Source of the DNA: Roseateles_B flavus
GTDB taxonomy: Bacteria; Pseudomonadota; Gammaproteobacteria; Burkholderiales; Burkholderiaceae_C
Length of the DNA stretch: 64,000 bases
Reading direction: 5' to 3'
Assembly (NCBI RefSeq): GCF_039872765.1
Contig: NZ_JBDPZC010000003.1
Span: forward strand, 124,001 to 188,000
Positions 38,351 through 48,706 of this stretch are shown piece after piece (the first letter of the stretch is position 1; every line of letters starts with the position of its first letter). The translations under genes and the position numbers were made by a program. The notes beneath the pieces were generated by a model. That model was not told the DNA's origin. It ran no database searches and saw only the letters and a program-made list of their open reading frames with translations.

Positions 38351-38456
38351 GCCCTTCCCGGACCGCGCCTTCCCGACCCCAGTTTCCCCAGGTTTTTCAG
38401 CCGCGCGCTACAGTGCGGCATTGCATTCAACCCCACCGATTTCGACGAGGAATACC

Positions 38457-38729
38457 ATGGCCCGCACCGTGCAATGCACCTATCTGAACAAGGAAGGCGA
38501 AGGCCTGGACTTTGCGCCCTATCCGGGCGAGCTGGGCAAGCGCATCTACGAGAACGTCAGCAAGGAAGCCTGGCAGCTCTGGATGAAGCACCAGACCATG
38601 CTGGTGAATGAAAACCGCCTCAATCTTGCAGACCAGCGCGCCCGCCAGTATCTGGCCCGCCAGATGGAACAGTTCTTCTTTGGCGGCGGCGCCGAACAGC
38701 CCGCCGGATACGTGCCCCCTTCCGCCTGA
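38457..38729 (+). CDS. yggX: Probable Fe(2+)-trafficking protein YggX
   Basis: 90 aa, matching the small YggX family that protects iron-sulfur clusters from oxidation and is linked with MutY in other bacteria. It begins MARTVQCTYLNKEGEGLDF with the conserved cysteine at position 7, and has PYPGELGKRIYENVSKEAW and KHQTMLVNENRLNL, all family hallmarks. The ATG follows a GACGAGG ribosome binding site; a longer frame from 38421 is less likely. A strong terminator follows. Confidence 0.95.
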   Translation: MARTVQCTYLNKEGEGLDFAPYPGELGKRIYENVSKEAWQLWMKHQTMLVNENRLNLADQRARQYLARQMEQFFFGGGAEQPAGYVPPSA

Positions 38730-38762
38730 GGCCGGATAACCCGGCACCCGCCGCCAGAGTGC

Positions 38763-38790
38763 AGGCCAGGAACTTCCTGGCCTTTTTTTT
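38763..38790 (+). terminator. Intrinsic terminator of yggX
   Basis: AGGCCAGGA and TCCTGGCCT form a 9-bp stem with a 3-nt loop, followed by a run of eight T residues. Confidence 0.92.
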
Positions 38791-38960
38791 GCCCCTGCAC
38801 CGGGAAAATGCGGGGAGAGAAACCCCGCGGAATGCCTTCGCTTCGTTGCAAAAAAATCAAATCCCGAAGGGACATAATCCCGCCTGCACACGATCAGGAA
38901 TATTTATCTACAATTCCGGGCAGAGACAATTCGTTCTCGTTACCGCGCGAGGGTTGCAAA

Positions 38961-39263
38961 ATGGCTTCATCACTGAAGGAATTGCTGGCTCAACGAGCCG
39001 CACTGGATCAGCAAATTGCTGAAACCAAGGACAAGGAACGCAGCGAGGCCATCGCCAAGGTCCGCTCGCTGATGGCCGATTACGGCCTGACCGCGGCCGA
39101 TCTCGGCTCGCGCCCGCCCAAGGCCGCCAAGGCGGCCAGCAAGGTGGCGGCCAAGTACCGCAACCAGGCCACCGGCGAAAGCTGGAGCGGCCGTGGCCTG
39201 CAGCCCAAGTGGCTGAAGGCGGCCATCGCCGCCGGTGCCAAGCTGGAAGACTTCCACGTCTGA
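38961..39263 (+). CDS. H-NS-like nucleoid protein
   Basis: 100 aa in the H-NS/Bv3F layout common in Burkholderiales. An N-terminal coiled coil for oligomerisation (SSLKELLAQRAALDQQIAETKDKE in part) precedes an Ala/Lys linker. The C-terminal DNA-binding motif YRNQATGESWSGRGLQPKWL matches the W.GRG..P.W pattern. The upstream 170 bp are more A/T-rich than the surroundings, with TACAAT at 38909-38914 as a possible -10, but no confident promoter was fixed. The start at 38961 removes a basic, unconserved extension that would start at 38808. The target genes are unknown. Confidence 0.92.
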   Translation: MASSLKELLAQRAALDQQIAETKDKERSEAIAKVRSLMADYGLTAADLGSRPPKAAKAASKVAAKYRNQATGESWSGRGLQPKWLKAAIAAGAKLEDFHV

Positions 39264-39284
39264 AGACCGGCCCCCGGCCATGGC

Positions 39285-39308
39285 AAAAGCGGCTGCGGCC
39301 GCTTTTTT
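39285..39308 (+). terminator. Terminator of the H-NS-like gene
   Basis: AAAAGCGGC and GCCGCTTTT form a 9-bp stem with a 4-nt loop and continue into a T-run. Confidence 0.88.
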
Positions 39309-39496
39309 CTTGCCCTGCGCCCGCACCCGCACCACAAGGCCGGCCAGGTCTGCGGCACGCCATCCGGGCAATCCCGCCCCCTCGCCTGAGTGGCCGGGCC
39401 GAAGGCGCCTCCCGAGACCCGGCTGCTAGCATGGCCTGATCCACCCCGTGTGCCCGCGCCCGCAAAGGGCGCCTCACCCTTCCGAGTCAGCCTCGC

Positions 39497-42400
39497 TTGA
39501 CTGTCCGCAATGCCAGGCCGGCGCGCCACGCCAGCAGCCCCTTCGCCCAAAGCCTTGCCGTCGCGGCAGGGGTGTCCGTCCTTCTTTACCTGCTGATCCG
39601 CCTCTCGCAGCGCCTGCATCTGCCGGTGGACCATGCCTGGACCCAGGCCGGGCTGGTGAGCCTGGTGCTGATCGGCCTGCTGCGCGGGCGCTGGGCCACG
39701 CTCCCACTGCTCGGCCTTGGCACCTTCGGGATGCTGCAGCTGCAGGCCTCCAGCGGCCTGGCGGCCCTGTCCCAGACGCTGAACGCACTGCTTGCGGGCG
39801 CCGCCGCCCACGCCTTTCTTTGCAGGCAGGACTTCAAGCAATCCCTGGACGACAGCCGGGACCACGAACTGGGCCTCGTGGCCTGCCTGCTGATTGCCGC
39901 ACCGCTGGCCGGCCTGCTGCCGCTGATGCCCGGCATCGAGGGCTTTGAACACCGCTGGACGGCATGGCGCAGCGAACCCGCCGCCGCCGGCCTGACCCTC
40001 TTGTTCCGCTGGGCCGCCAGCAGCACGGCGCTCACCCTGACGCTGCCGCTGGTGCTGAGCCTGTACCCGCGGCCCGGCAGCACGCGCGAGCCCGCATCCA
40101 CCGGCGCCATCGCGGCCGCATTGGCCTTGACCCTCTGCCTGGCCTCGAGCTGGCTGCTGCACTGGCCGCCCCTGCCCGCGCTGTGGCTGGTGCTGCTGAC
40201 CCTGCTGGCCTGGCAGTCGCCCCCCTGGATCAGCAGCCTCGCCGCCCTGGCCGTGGCCACCAGCCTGGGACTGCACCACGGCGCCGAGGGCCTGTCCGAG
40301 GCCATGGAACACGGCGACGAGCCACCGCTGGAGATGGCCTGCGAGCTCCTGGCCGCCGCCATGCTGCCGATGATCGTGCAGCTGATGCGGGCGCGGCAGC
40401 GCCAGCAGCTGCAGCAATGGCAGACGCTGTTCGATGCCGGCGGGCTGGGCCTCATGGTCTGGCGCGCCAACGAGCAGCTGCCGCGACTCAGCCTGCGCTG
40501 GCAGGCCTTGAGCGGCCAGCGCGGCGGCAAGGACCTCGAACAGTGGCTGGAGCATGCCCACCCCCTGGATCGCCCCCGCGTGGCCCAGGCCCAGGAGCGC
40601 CTGCTCCAGAGCGAGGACGGTGACGCCCAGAGCGCCAGCGTGGAACTGCGCGTGCGGCCCGCCGGCGAATGGCGCTGGCTGCACTGGCATGCCCAGGTCA
40701 TGGAGCGCGACACCTACGGTCATCCCGCCCTGCTGGTGGCCAGCCTGCGCGACATCACCAGCCTCAAGGTCGCCCGCGAGCGCGAGCAGCTCAGCGCCCA
40801 CCTGTTCCAGACCGTGCACGAGGGCATCCTCGTGAGCGACCCGCAGCACCGGGTCGTGGACATGAATCCCAGCAGCTGCGCCATCCTCGGCCGCGACCGC
40901 GAGTCCCTGATCGGCACGCCCTGCCTGCTGGTGGATCCCGAGCTGCTGCAGCACAACGGCATCCAGCCGGATGCCCTGACCGAAGCACTGTCCCGCCAGG
41001 GCCAGTGGGAAGGGCCGCTTCGCCTGCGCAATGCCAAGGGGCAGACCAAGGTGCTGCAGGTCCGGCTGAGCCTGCTCCACGATGATGACGGCCTGCTTCG
41101 CTACCACGTCTTCGCCCTGCAGGACCGCACGCAGGAAGAGTGGCAGCAGAACCAGCTGCTGCGCCAGAACCAGTTCGATGCCCTCACCGGCCTGCCCAAC
41201 CAGGCCAGCTTCGTGGTGCAGCTGGGCCAGGCGCTGGAGCTGGCGCGCAGCGAGGGCTTCATGCTGTGCGTCTGCAATCTGGACCTGGACCACTTCAGCG
41301 CCATCAATGAACGCCAGGGCCGCCCCGCCGGGGACCAGACCCTGGTGGAGATGGCCCGGCGCCTGCGCAGCAGCCTGCGCCACACGGAGCGCTGGACCGA
41401 CCAACTGGCGCGCATCGGCGGTGACGGCTTCGCGCTGATCCTGCGCTGCCGCAACGTGGAAGAGGCGCGGCTGGCGCTGGCCCGGCTGCTGGACGTGGTG
41501 CGTGCGCCGCTCTACGACATCGCCCCCGGCAGCCCGCTGCACCTCACCGCCAGCCTGGGCGCTACCCTGTTCCCGCAGGATGCCTCGGACACCGAGACCC
41601 TGATGCGCCATGCCGCCCATGCCCTGTACCGTGTGAAGCGCTCGGGCCGCGACGGCTTCGAGCTCTTCGACACCGACAAGCGCCAGCGCAGCGAAGCCAA
41701 GGTGCTGGCCCTGGGTCGCATGCAGGAAGCCCTGGACCTGGGCGAGCTGCAGCTGCATTTCCAGCCCAAGGTGGACCTGCGCCGCGGCAAGGTGCTGGGC
41801 ATGGAGGCCCTGCTGCGCTGGCATGACCCGGAGCGCGGACTGCTGCTGCCGGGGCACTTCCTGCCCTTGGTCGAGCACACGGGCCTGGGCGTACGGATCG
41901 GCGACTGGGTCATCGAGCAGGCGCTGAAGCAAGCCGAGCAATGGGCGGCCGACGGGCGCCCGCTGCGGATTGCCGTCAACGTCACCGCGCGGCACCTGCA
42001 GTCACCCGACTTCGCCCAGCGCCTGGACGAGCTGCTGGCACGACACCGCCCCGGACTGGCCCGGCTGCTGATGCTGGAGGTGCTGGAATCGGCCGCCCTG
42101 GCGGACGTGGCGGCGACCCAGCGGCTGATCGAGCACTGCCGCGGCCTGGGCGTGCAGTTCGCCCTCGACGACTTTGGCACCGGCTACTCCAACCTCAGCT
42201 ACCTCAAGCAGCTGCCGGTGGACTTGCTCAAGATCGACCGCTCCTTCGTCCAGCAGATGCTCAGCGATGCCCACGACCGCGCCCTGGTGGAGGGCGTGAT
42301 CAGCCTGGCCCGCACCTTCGGCTGCGACGTGATCGCCGAGGGCGTGGAATCCGCCGCCCATGCCCAGGCCCTGCTGGCGCTGGGCTGCGAACAGGGGCAG

Positions 42401-42538
42401 GGCCATGGCATCGCCAGCGCGATGCCGGCCGAGCTGGTGCCGATCTGGGTGCAGGCCTTCGAGCGTTCGCCTGACTACGACGGCCGCATCAGCGTCCCCG
42501 CGCCAATGAGCGAGTTCGCCCCCGCCGGCCAGGCCTAG
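39497..42538 (+). CDS. Membrane PAS-GGDEF-EAL protein (c-di-GMP turnover)
   Basis: 1013 aa. About residues 15-300 hold eight or so hydrophobic segments, a MASE-like sensory membrane region. A PAS-like region (about 315-430) and a clearer PAS (about 435-545, HEGILVSDPQHRVVDMNPSSC) follow. The GGDEF domain (about 555-720) carries GGDGF at the signature, so the metal-binding glutamate is replaced and cyclase activity is doubtful. The EAL domain (about 735-985) keeps EALLRW, DDFGTGYSNLSYL and AEGVES, so phosphodiesterase activity is expected. The start is a TTG with poor ribosome binding site; no in-frame ATG occurs before residue 77. It directly precedes dnaG. Confidence 0.88.
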   Translation: MTVRNARPARHASSPFAQSLAVAAGVSVLLYLLIRLSQRLHLPVDHAWTQAGLVSLVLIGLLRGRWATLPLLGLGTFGMLQLQASSGLAALSQTLNALLAGAAAHAFLCRQDFKQSLDDSRDHELGLVACLLIAAPLAGLLPLMPGIEGFEHRWTAWRSEPAAAGLTLLFRWAASSTALTLTLPLVLSLYPRPGSTREPASTGAIAAALALTLCLASSWLLHWPPLPALWLVLLTLLAWQSPPWISSLAALAVATSLGLHHGAEGLSEAMEHGDEPPLEMACELLAAAMLPMIVQLMRARQRQQLQQWQTLFDAGGLGLMVWRANEQLPRLSLRWQALSGQRGGKDLEQWLEHAHPLDRPRVAQAQERLLQSEDGDAQSASVELRVRPAGEWRWLHWHAQVMERDTYGHPALLVASLRDITSLKVAREREQLSAHLFQTVHEGILVSDPQHRVVDMNPSSCAILGRDRESLIGTPCLLVDPELLQHNGIQPDALTEALSRQGQWEGPLRLRNAKGQTKVLQVRLSLLHDDDGLLRYHVFALQDRTQEEWQQNQLLRQNQFDALTGLPNQASFVVQLGQALELARSEGFMLCVCNLDLDHFSAINERQGRPAGDQTLVEMARRLRSSLRHTERWTDQLARIGGDGFALILRCRNVEEARLALARLLDVVRAPLYDIAPGSPLHLTASLGATLFPQDASDTETLMRHAAHALYRVKRSGRDGFELFDTDKRQRSEAKVLALGRMQEALDLGELQLHFQPKVDLRRGKVLGMEALLRWHDPERGLLLPGHFLPLVEHTGLGVRIGDWVIEQALKQAEQWAADGRPLRIAVNVTARHLQSPDFAQRLDELLARHRPGLARLLMLEVLESAALADVAATQRLIEHCRGLGVQFALDDFGTGYSNLSYLKQLPVDLLKIDRSFVQQMLSDAHDRALVEGVISLARTFGCDVIAEGVESAAHAQALLALGCEQGQGHGIASAMPAELVPIWVQAFERSPDYDGRISVPAPMSEFAPAGQA

Positions 42539-42564
42539 GGACGGCCGGCGGACGCCGGCTTTCC

Positions 42565-42570
42565 GATAGA
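42565..42570 (+). promoter_or_regulatory. -10-like hexamer of dnaG
   Basis: GATAGA ends 8 nt before the dnaG GTG with no ribosome binding site between. The match to TATAAT is modest. Confidence 0.3.
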
Positions 42571-42578
42571 CTGCCGCG

Positions 42579-44576
42579 GTGATTCCACCCGGCTTTATCC
42601 AGGACCTGCTCGCCCGCGTCGACATCGTCGACATCGTGGGCCGCCACGTCGAACTCAAGAAGGCAGGCATCAACCACAAGGGCCTGTGCCCCTTCCACGG
42701 CGAGAAGTCCCCCAGCTTCATCGTCAGCCCCAGCCGCCAGACCTACCACTGCTTCGGCTGCGGCGTGCACGGCAATGCCATCGGCTTCCTGATGGAACAT
42801 ACCGGCGCGGGCTTCATCGAGGCCGTGGAGGACCTCGCCCAGCAGGTGGGCATGCAGGTGCCACAGGACGAGCGCAGCCCGGCCGAGATCCAGCGGGCCC
42901 AGGCCCAGAAGGCTCATCAGCTGAGCCTCACCGACGTATTGGCCAAGGCCACGGAGCACTACCGCAAGCAGCTCAAGGGCAGTGCCCGCGCCATCGACTA
43001 CCTCAAGCGCCGCGGACTGACAGGCACTATTGCCGCCCAGTTCGGCCTCGGCTACGCGCCCGAGGGCTGGCGCGCGCTGGCCAGCGCCTTCGCGTCCTAT
43101 GACGACCCGCTGCTGGTCGAGGCTGGCCTGGTGATCCTCCAGGACGACCCGGGCAAGAGCGCGGAGGAGCAGCGCCGATACGACCGTTTCAGGGACCGGA
43201 TCATGTTCCCCATCCGCAATGTCCAGGGCGAGGTGATCGGCTTCGGCGGGCGGGTGCTGGACAAGGGCGAGCCCAAGTACCTCAACTCGCCCGAGACGCC
43301 GGTGTTCAGCAAGGGTCGCGAACTCTATGGCCTCTACGAAGGCCGTACCGGGCTGCGCCAGCGCGGCTATGCCCTGGTCGTCGAGGGCTATATGGACGTG
43401 GTGGCCCTGGCCCAGCACGGCTTCAACAACGCCGTGGCCACGCTGGGCACAGCGTGCACGGCGGACCATGTCCACAAGCTCTTTCGCTTCACTGAGTCGG
43501 TGATCTTCAGCTTCGACGGCGACGCGGCCGGGCGCCGCGCCGCCGGGCGCGCACTGGAAGCCGCCCTGCCCCATGCGACCGACACGCGCAGCATCAAGTT
43601 CCTCTTCCTGCCCAGCGAGCACGATCCCGATTCCTATGTGCGTGAGCTGGGCAGCGAGGCCTTCGAGCGCTGCGTGGAGCGCGCACTGCCGCTGTCACGC
43701 CAGCTGATCGACCATTGCGGCGAAGGCCTGGACCTGGGCAGCGCCGAAGGTCGCGCCCGCCTCCTGGCCAATGCCAAGCCGCTGTGGCAGCAGCTGCCCC
43801 AGGGCCTGCTCAAGCGCCAGCTGCTGGGCGAGCTGGCCCGCATGGCGCAGCTGCCGGACCAGGAGCTGATGGATCTGTGGCAGGCCGGCGAGCCCCGGCG
43901 CCCTTCCGCCCGTCAGGAGCGACGCAGCCCCTCGCACGGTGCTGACGACGCCCCCTGGGACGGCCCACCGCCGGACCTGGACGAACTCGCCTATGCCCAG
44001 TCCGGCCAGCCGGACATGCCTGATGCAGGCCCCTCTCCCGCCGGCCAGGCTCCTGCCCGCAAGCCTGGCGGCGAGAAGAAGCCCTGGAGCAAGGATCGCA
44101 AGGACTGGAAGGAATGGAAGAAGCGCGAGCAGGACGAGACCTACGGCCTGCCCCGCCACCAGCCGGCCTCCCCGCGCGATCACGCCCTGCGCATGTTGCT
44201 GCTGCACTGCGCATGGTGGGAGCTGCTGAGCGACCAGGACCACCAGTTGCTGCACGAGCTGCCGGGCGAGCATGGCGAGGTGGTGGCCTGGCTGGAGCGC
44301 TATCTGGTCAATCACGGGCCGGGCCCCTGGTCCGTGCTGCAGGCCGCCCTGGAGGAGGAAGGCCTGCTGGAGCTGGCCCAGCGCGCCAGCGGCGGTCGCC
44401 TGCACGCCAGTGACGACGAGCTGCAGCTGGAAGACTTCCAGCGCCTGCTGCGCAAGCTGTGGATCTCCCGGCTTGAGGAGGAGTCCCGCCAGCTGAGCGC
44501 CGGCCCGGTCACGCCCGCCGTGCTGGATCAGCTGCGGGGCCTGCGCCAGCGCATCCAGGAGCTCAAGGCGGACTGA
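42579..44576 (+). CDS. dnaG: DNA primase
   Basis: Makes RNA primers for replication. The 665 aa open with the CHC2 zinc finger (CPFHGEKSPSF and CFGCGVHGNA, about residues 38-64). The Toprim core follows with VVEGYMDVVALAQHG and FDGDAAGRRAAG. The C-terminal third contains a variable Pro/Lys-rich linker (about 440-525) and the helicase-binding helical region. Start is GTG at 42579, giving IPPGFIQDLLARVDIVDIVG, the canonical N-terminus. rpoD follows after 383 bp, part of the classic macromolecular synthesis group; rpsU is not upstream here. Confidence 0.96.
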   Translation: MIPPGFIQDLLARVDIVDIVGRHVELKKAGINHKGLCPFHGEKSPSFIVSPSRQTYHCFGCGVHGNAIGFLMEHTGAGFIEAVEDLAQQVGMQVPQDERSPAEIQRAQAQKAHQLSLTDVLAKATEHYRKQLKGSARAIDYLKRRGLTGTIAAQFGLGYAPEGWRALASAFASYDDPLLVEAGLVILQDDPGKSAEEQRRYDRFRDRIMFPIRNVQGEVIGFGGRVLDKGEPKYLNSPETPVFSKGRELYGLYEGRTGLRQRGYALVVEGYMDVVALAQHGFNNAVATLGTACTADHVHKLFRFTESVIFSFDGDAAGRRAAGRALEAALPHATDTRSIKFLFLPSEHDPDSYVRELGSEAFERCVERALPLSRQLIDHCGEGLDLGSAEGRARLLANAKPLWQQLPQGLLKRQLLGELARMAQLPDQELMDLWQAGEPRRPSARQERRSPSHGADDAPWDGPPPDLDELAYAQSGQPDMPDAGPSPAGQAPARKPGGEKKPWSKDRKDWKEWKKREQDETYGLPRHQPASPRDHALRMLLLHCAWWELLSDQDHQLLHELPGEHGEVVAWLERYLVNHGPGPWSVLQAALEEEGLLELAQRASGGRLHASDDELQLEDFQRLLRKLWISRLEEESRQLSAGPVTPAVLDQLRGLRQRIQELKAD

Positions 44577-44637
44577 GCGCCACGGCCCGCGATGCCCGGC
44601 CGGCAGTCCCACGGGCTAGCCCTGAGGCCGGCCTTCT

Positions 44638-44666
44638 TTGAAAAGCGCGCGTTCTTGATGGATAAT
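44638..44666 (+). promoter_or_regulatory. Sigma-70 promoter of rpoD
   Basis: TTGAAA (44638-44643) and GATAAT (44661-44666) are separated by 17 bp, a near-consensus promoter. Transcription would begin about 44673, leaving a leader close to 290 nt before the rpoD ATG. Confidence 0.75.
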
Positions 44667-44770
44667 TAAGGGTTTTCGCGCGTCAAGAGTGACGGCAGCG
44701 CCTCCCGGACCCGGCCACCCACTGACCCTGGGCACCAAGATTAGGTATCAAGGCCACCTATATCCGCTTG

Positions 44771-44819
44771 AGGGCTGCACTTTCCAACGTACACGCTAGC
44801 CTTGTACGCGCAAAGCCCT
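44771..44819 (+). other. Possible structured leader in the rpoD 5' region
   Basis: AGGGCT/AGCCCT form the outer stem and CGTAC/GTACG an inner stem of one extended hairpin. Most of the 383 bp between dnaG and rpoD, apart from the promoter, has no other visible feature. Confidence 0.35.
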
Positions 44820-44959
44820 GGCATTCGCCTTGATTGGTCGGCTCGCGCCACCATCTTGGAAGAGCCGGGGCCTATGTTTGTGCCGCCTGGGCGGCGCCTG
44901 ACAGCAGGCGCGCGCAGGTGGCCGCTTGCATTGCGCACCCACTCCACTCGAGGAACTGC

Positions 44960-47194
<2,235 letters not shown>

Positions 47195-47213
47195 AGGTTG
47201 GACAAGTACGTGT

Positions 47214-47237
47214 CCTGAGGCGCCAAGGCGCCTCAGG
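47214..47237 (+). terminator. GC-rich hairpin just after rpoD
   Basis: CCTGAGGCGCC and GGCGCCTCAGG form an 11-bp perfect stem with a 2-nt loop, 20 nt after the stop. No T-run follows, so it may protect the mRNA 3' end rather than terminate. Confidence 0.4.
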
Positions 47238-47483
47238 ATGCCGCGCAGCGGCAACGCAGTTTGCGCCATGGCTTGCGCCAGCAAGACAGGGCACAAGCCG
47301 GTGGAAGCACCACCAACCCGCACGATGCCGCGCAGCGGCAACGCAGTTTGCGCCATGGCTTGCGCCAGCAAGACAGGGCACAAGCCGGTGGAAGTACCAC
47401 CAACCCGCACGATGCCGCGCAGCGGCAACGCAGTTTGCGCCATGGCTTGCGCCAGCAAGACAGGGCACAAGCCGGTGGAAGTA
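47237..47483. repeat. 87-bp tandem repeat, about 2.8 copies
   Basis: Units begin at 47237, 47324 and 47411 with a GATGCCGCGCAGCGGC start. They are identical apart from single-base differences; the third copy diverges after about 47483. The 514-bp space between rpoD and the cyclase gene consists of this array, a terminator at 47535 and a plain stretch. Because 87 is a multiple of three the array is open in frame, but no ribosome binding site or known domain supports translation. Confidence 0.93.
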
Positions 47484-47534
47484 CTTCAGTCCGCATGGTG
47501 CCAGGGCTCGCCCAGGCAAGACATGACCCCCAGG

Positions 47535-47565
47535 AAGCCGATGCCCCGCATCGGCTTTTCTTTTT
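47535..47565 (+). terminator. Terminator after the rpoD repeat array
   Basis: AAGCCGATGC and GCATCGGCTT form a 10-bp stem with a 3-nt loop followed by T-rich sequence. It probably ends the rpoD transcript with the repeats inside its 3' UTR. Confidence 0.85.
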
Positions 47566-47708
47566 GCAACAAGCCGTCACCCCTTGAGACCCTCGCGCAG
47601 CACTCGCCGGGGAGAAGGGCCGTCCACACTGGCGTTATCGCCAAGTCGAGTGCCACGCCACCCCGCTACACTGCGACTTCTGTCACGCAGTATCGACATC
47701 TTTCACCC

Positions 47709-48680
47709 ATGACCCAGATCAGCGAACGCATCGTCCTGTTTGCCGACTTGCGCGGCAGCACGGCCTTGTTCGAGACCCTGGGCAATGCCGAGGCCACCTC
47801 GGTGGTCACGCACGCGGTCAACCTCGTCGGCCGTGCCGTGGGAGACAGCAACGGCAAGCTGATCAAGACCCTGGGCGACGGCCTCATGGCGGTGTTCAGC
47901 GACGCCGGGGACGGCATCCGGGCCGCCGTGCAGATGCACGAATCCCTGCAGCGCATCGTCTCGCGCGGCCAGCAGCATGGCGCCTCGCCCGGTCTGCGCG
48001 GCCTGAAGCTGCAGGTGGCCCTGGCCGGCGGCGAGGTGGTCGAGATGAACGGCGACTGCTTCGGCGACGCCGTCAACGTGGCCGCCCGCCTGCTGGACCA
48101 CGCCGGCGACAACGAGACCCTGATCACCAAGGAAGTGCTTCAGGGCCTCCCCGTCACGCAGCGTCTGCGTTTCCGCAGCCTCGACCTGATCGCCATCCGC
48201 GGCCGGGCCGAGCCCGTTCACGTCTACGTGCTGGACAACTACGCCTACAGCAGCGAGCCGGCCGCAGCCACCCAGTTCGGCGACCCCATGCCCACGGCGG
48301 ACCCGGACGGCATCCGCCTGGTCTGGCTGGACCTGGACCGCATCTTCGACATCGGCAGCATGCCCGTGATCCTGGGCCGCAGCACCCAGGCCACCTATTG
48401 CATCACCGACGTCCGGGTCTCGCGCTCCCATGCCCGCATCGACTGGCACGGCGGCAGCTTCTCGCTGACGGACCTCAGCTACAACGGCACCTTCGTGCGC
48501 TTCGGCCGCGACGGCGAGATCGTCTCCCTGCGCCGCGGCTCCTGCACCCTGCATGGCAGCGGCGTGATCGGCCTGGGCGGCACGCCGTCAGACCTCTCTG
48601 CACCGACGGTGCGCTTCGAGGTCCTGCACTTCGCCGACACCGAGCCGCGCGCCATCGGGCAATCCCACAGCCGCAGCTGA
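47709..48680 (+). CDS. Class III adenylate/guanylate cyclase with C-terminal FHA domain
   Basis: 323 aa, soluble. The cyclase domain (about 5-170) keeps the two metal-binding aspartates in VLFADLRGSTALFE and TLGDGLMAVF, and the transition-state asparagine/arginine region GDCFGDAVNVAARLLD. The base-specifying lysine and aspartate positions are not certain, so cAMP versus cGMP cannot be called. The FHA domain (about 215-310) has ILGRSTQATYCITDVRVSRSHARI and LTDLSYNGTFV, and should bind phosphothreonine. The start at 47709 was chosen over a frame extending back through the 87-bp repeats. It precedes hemH by 26 bp. It may read the output of a Ser/Thr kinase such as the one at 27.7 kb; that link is speculative. 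Confidence 0.85.
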   Translation: MTQISERIVLFADLRGSTALFETLGNAEATSVVTHAVNLVGRAVGDSNGKLIKTLGDGLMAVFSDAGDGIRAAVQMHESLQRIVSRGQQHGASPGLRGLKLQVALAGGEVVEMNGDCFGDAVNVAARLLDHAGDNETLITKEVLQGLPVTQRLRFRSLDLIAIRGRAEPVHVYVLDNYAYSSEPAAATQFGDPMPTADPDGIRLVWLDLDRIFDIGSMPVILGRSTQATYCITDVRVSRSHARIDWHGGSFSLTDLSYNGTFVRFGRDGEIVSLRRGSCTLHGSGVIGLGGTPSDLSAPTVRFEVLHFADTEPRAIGQSHSRS

Positions 48681-48693
48681 GCCCGGCCTGCGG

Positions 48694-48699
48694 GACAAT
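48694..48699 (+). promoter_or_regulatory. -10-like hexamer of hemH
   Basis: GACAAT ends 7 nt before the hemH ATG with a run of C between; no ribosome binding site. Confidence 0.35.
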
Positions 48700-48706
48700 C
48701 GCCCCC

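Noticed and set aside
47238..47708. Translation of the 87-bp repeats as a 29-residue repeat protein fused to the cyclase
   Set aside because: No ribosome binding site, a strong terminator lies inside it, and the cyclase fold begins exactly at the ATG at 47709.
47195..47708. tRNA gene downstream of rpoD, as in some Burkholderiales
   Set aside because: No cloverleaf or T-loop sequence was seen; only the repeat array and a terminator.
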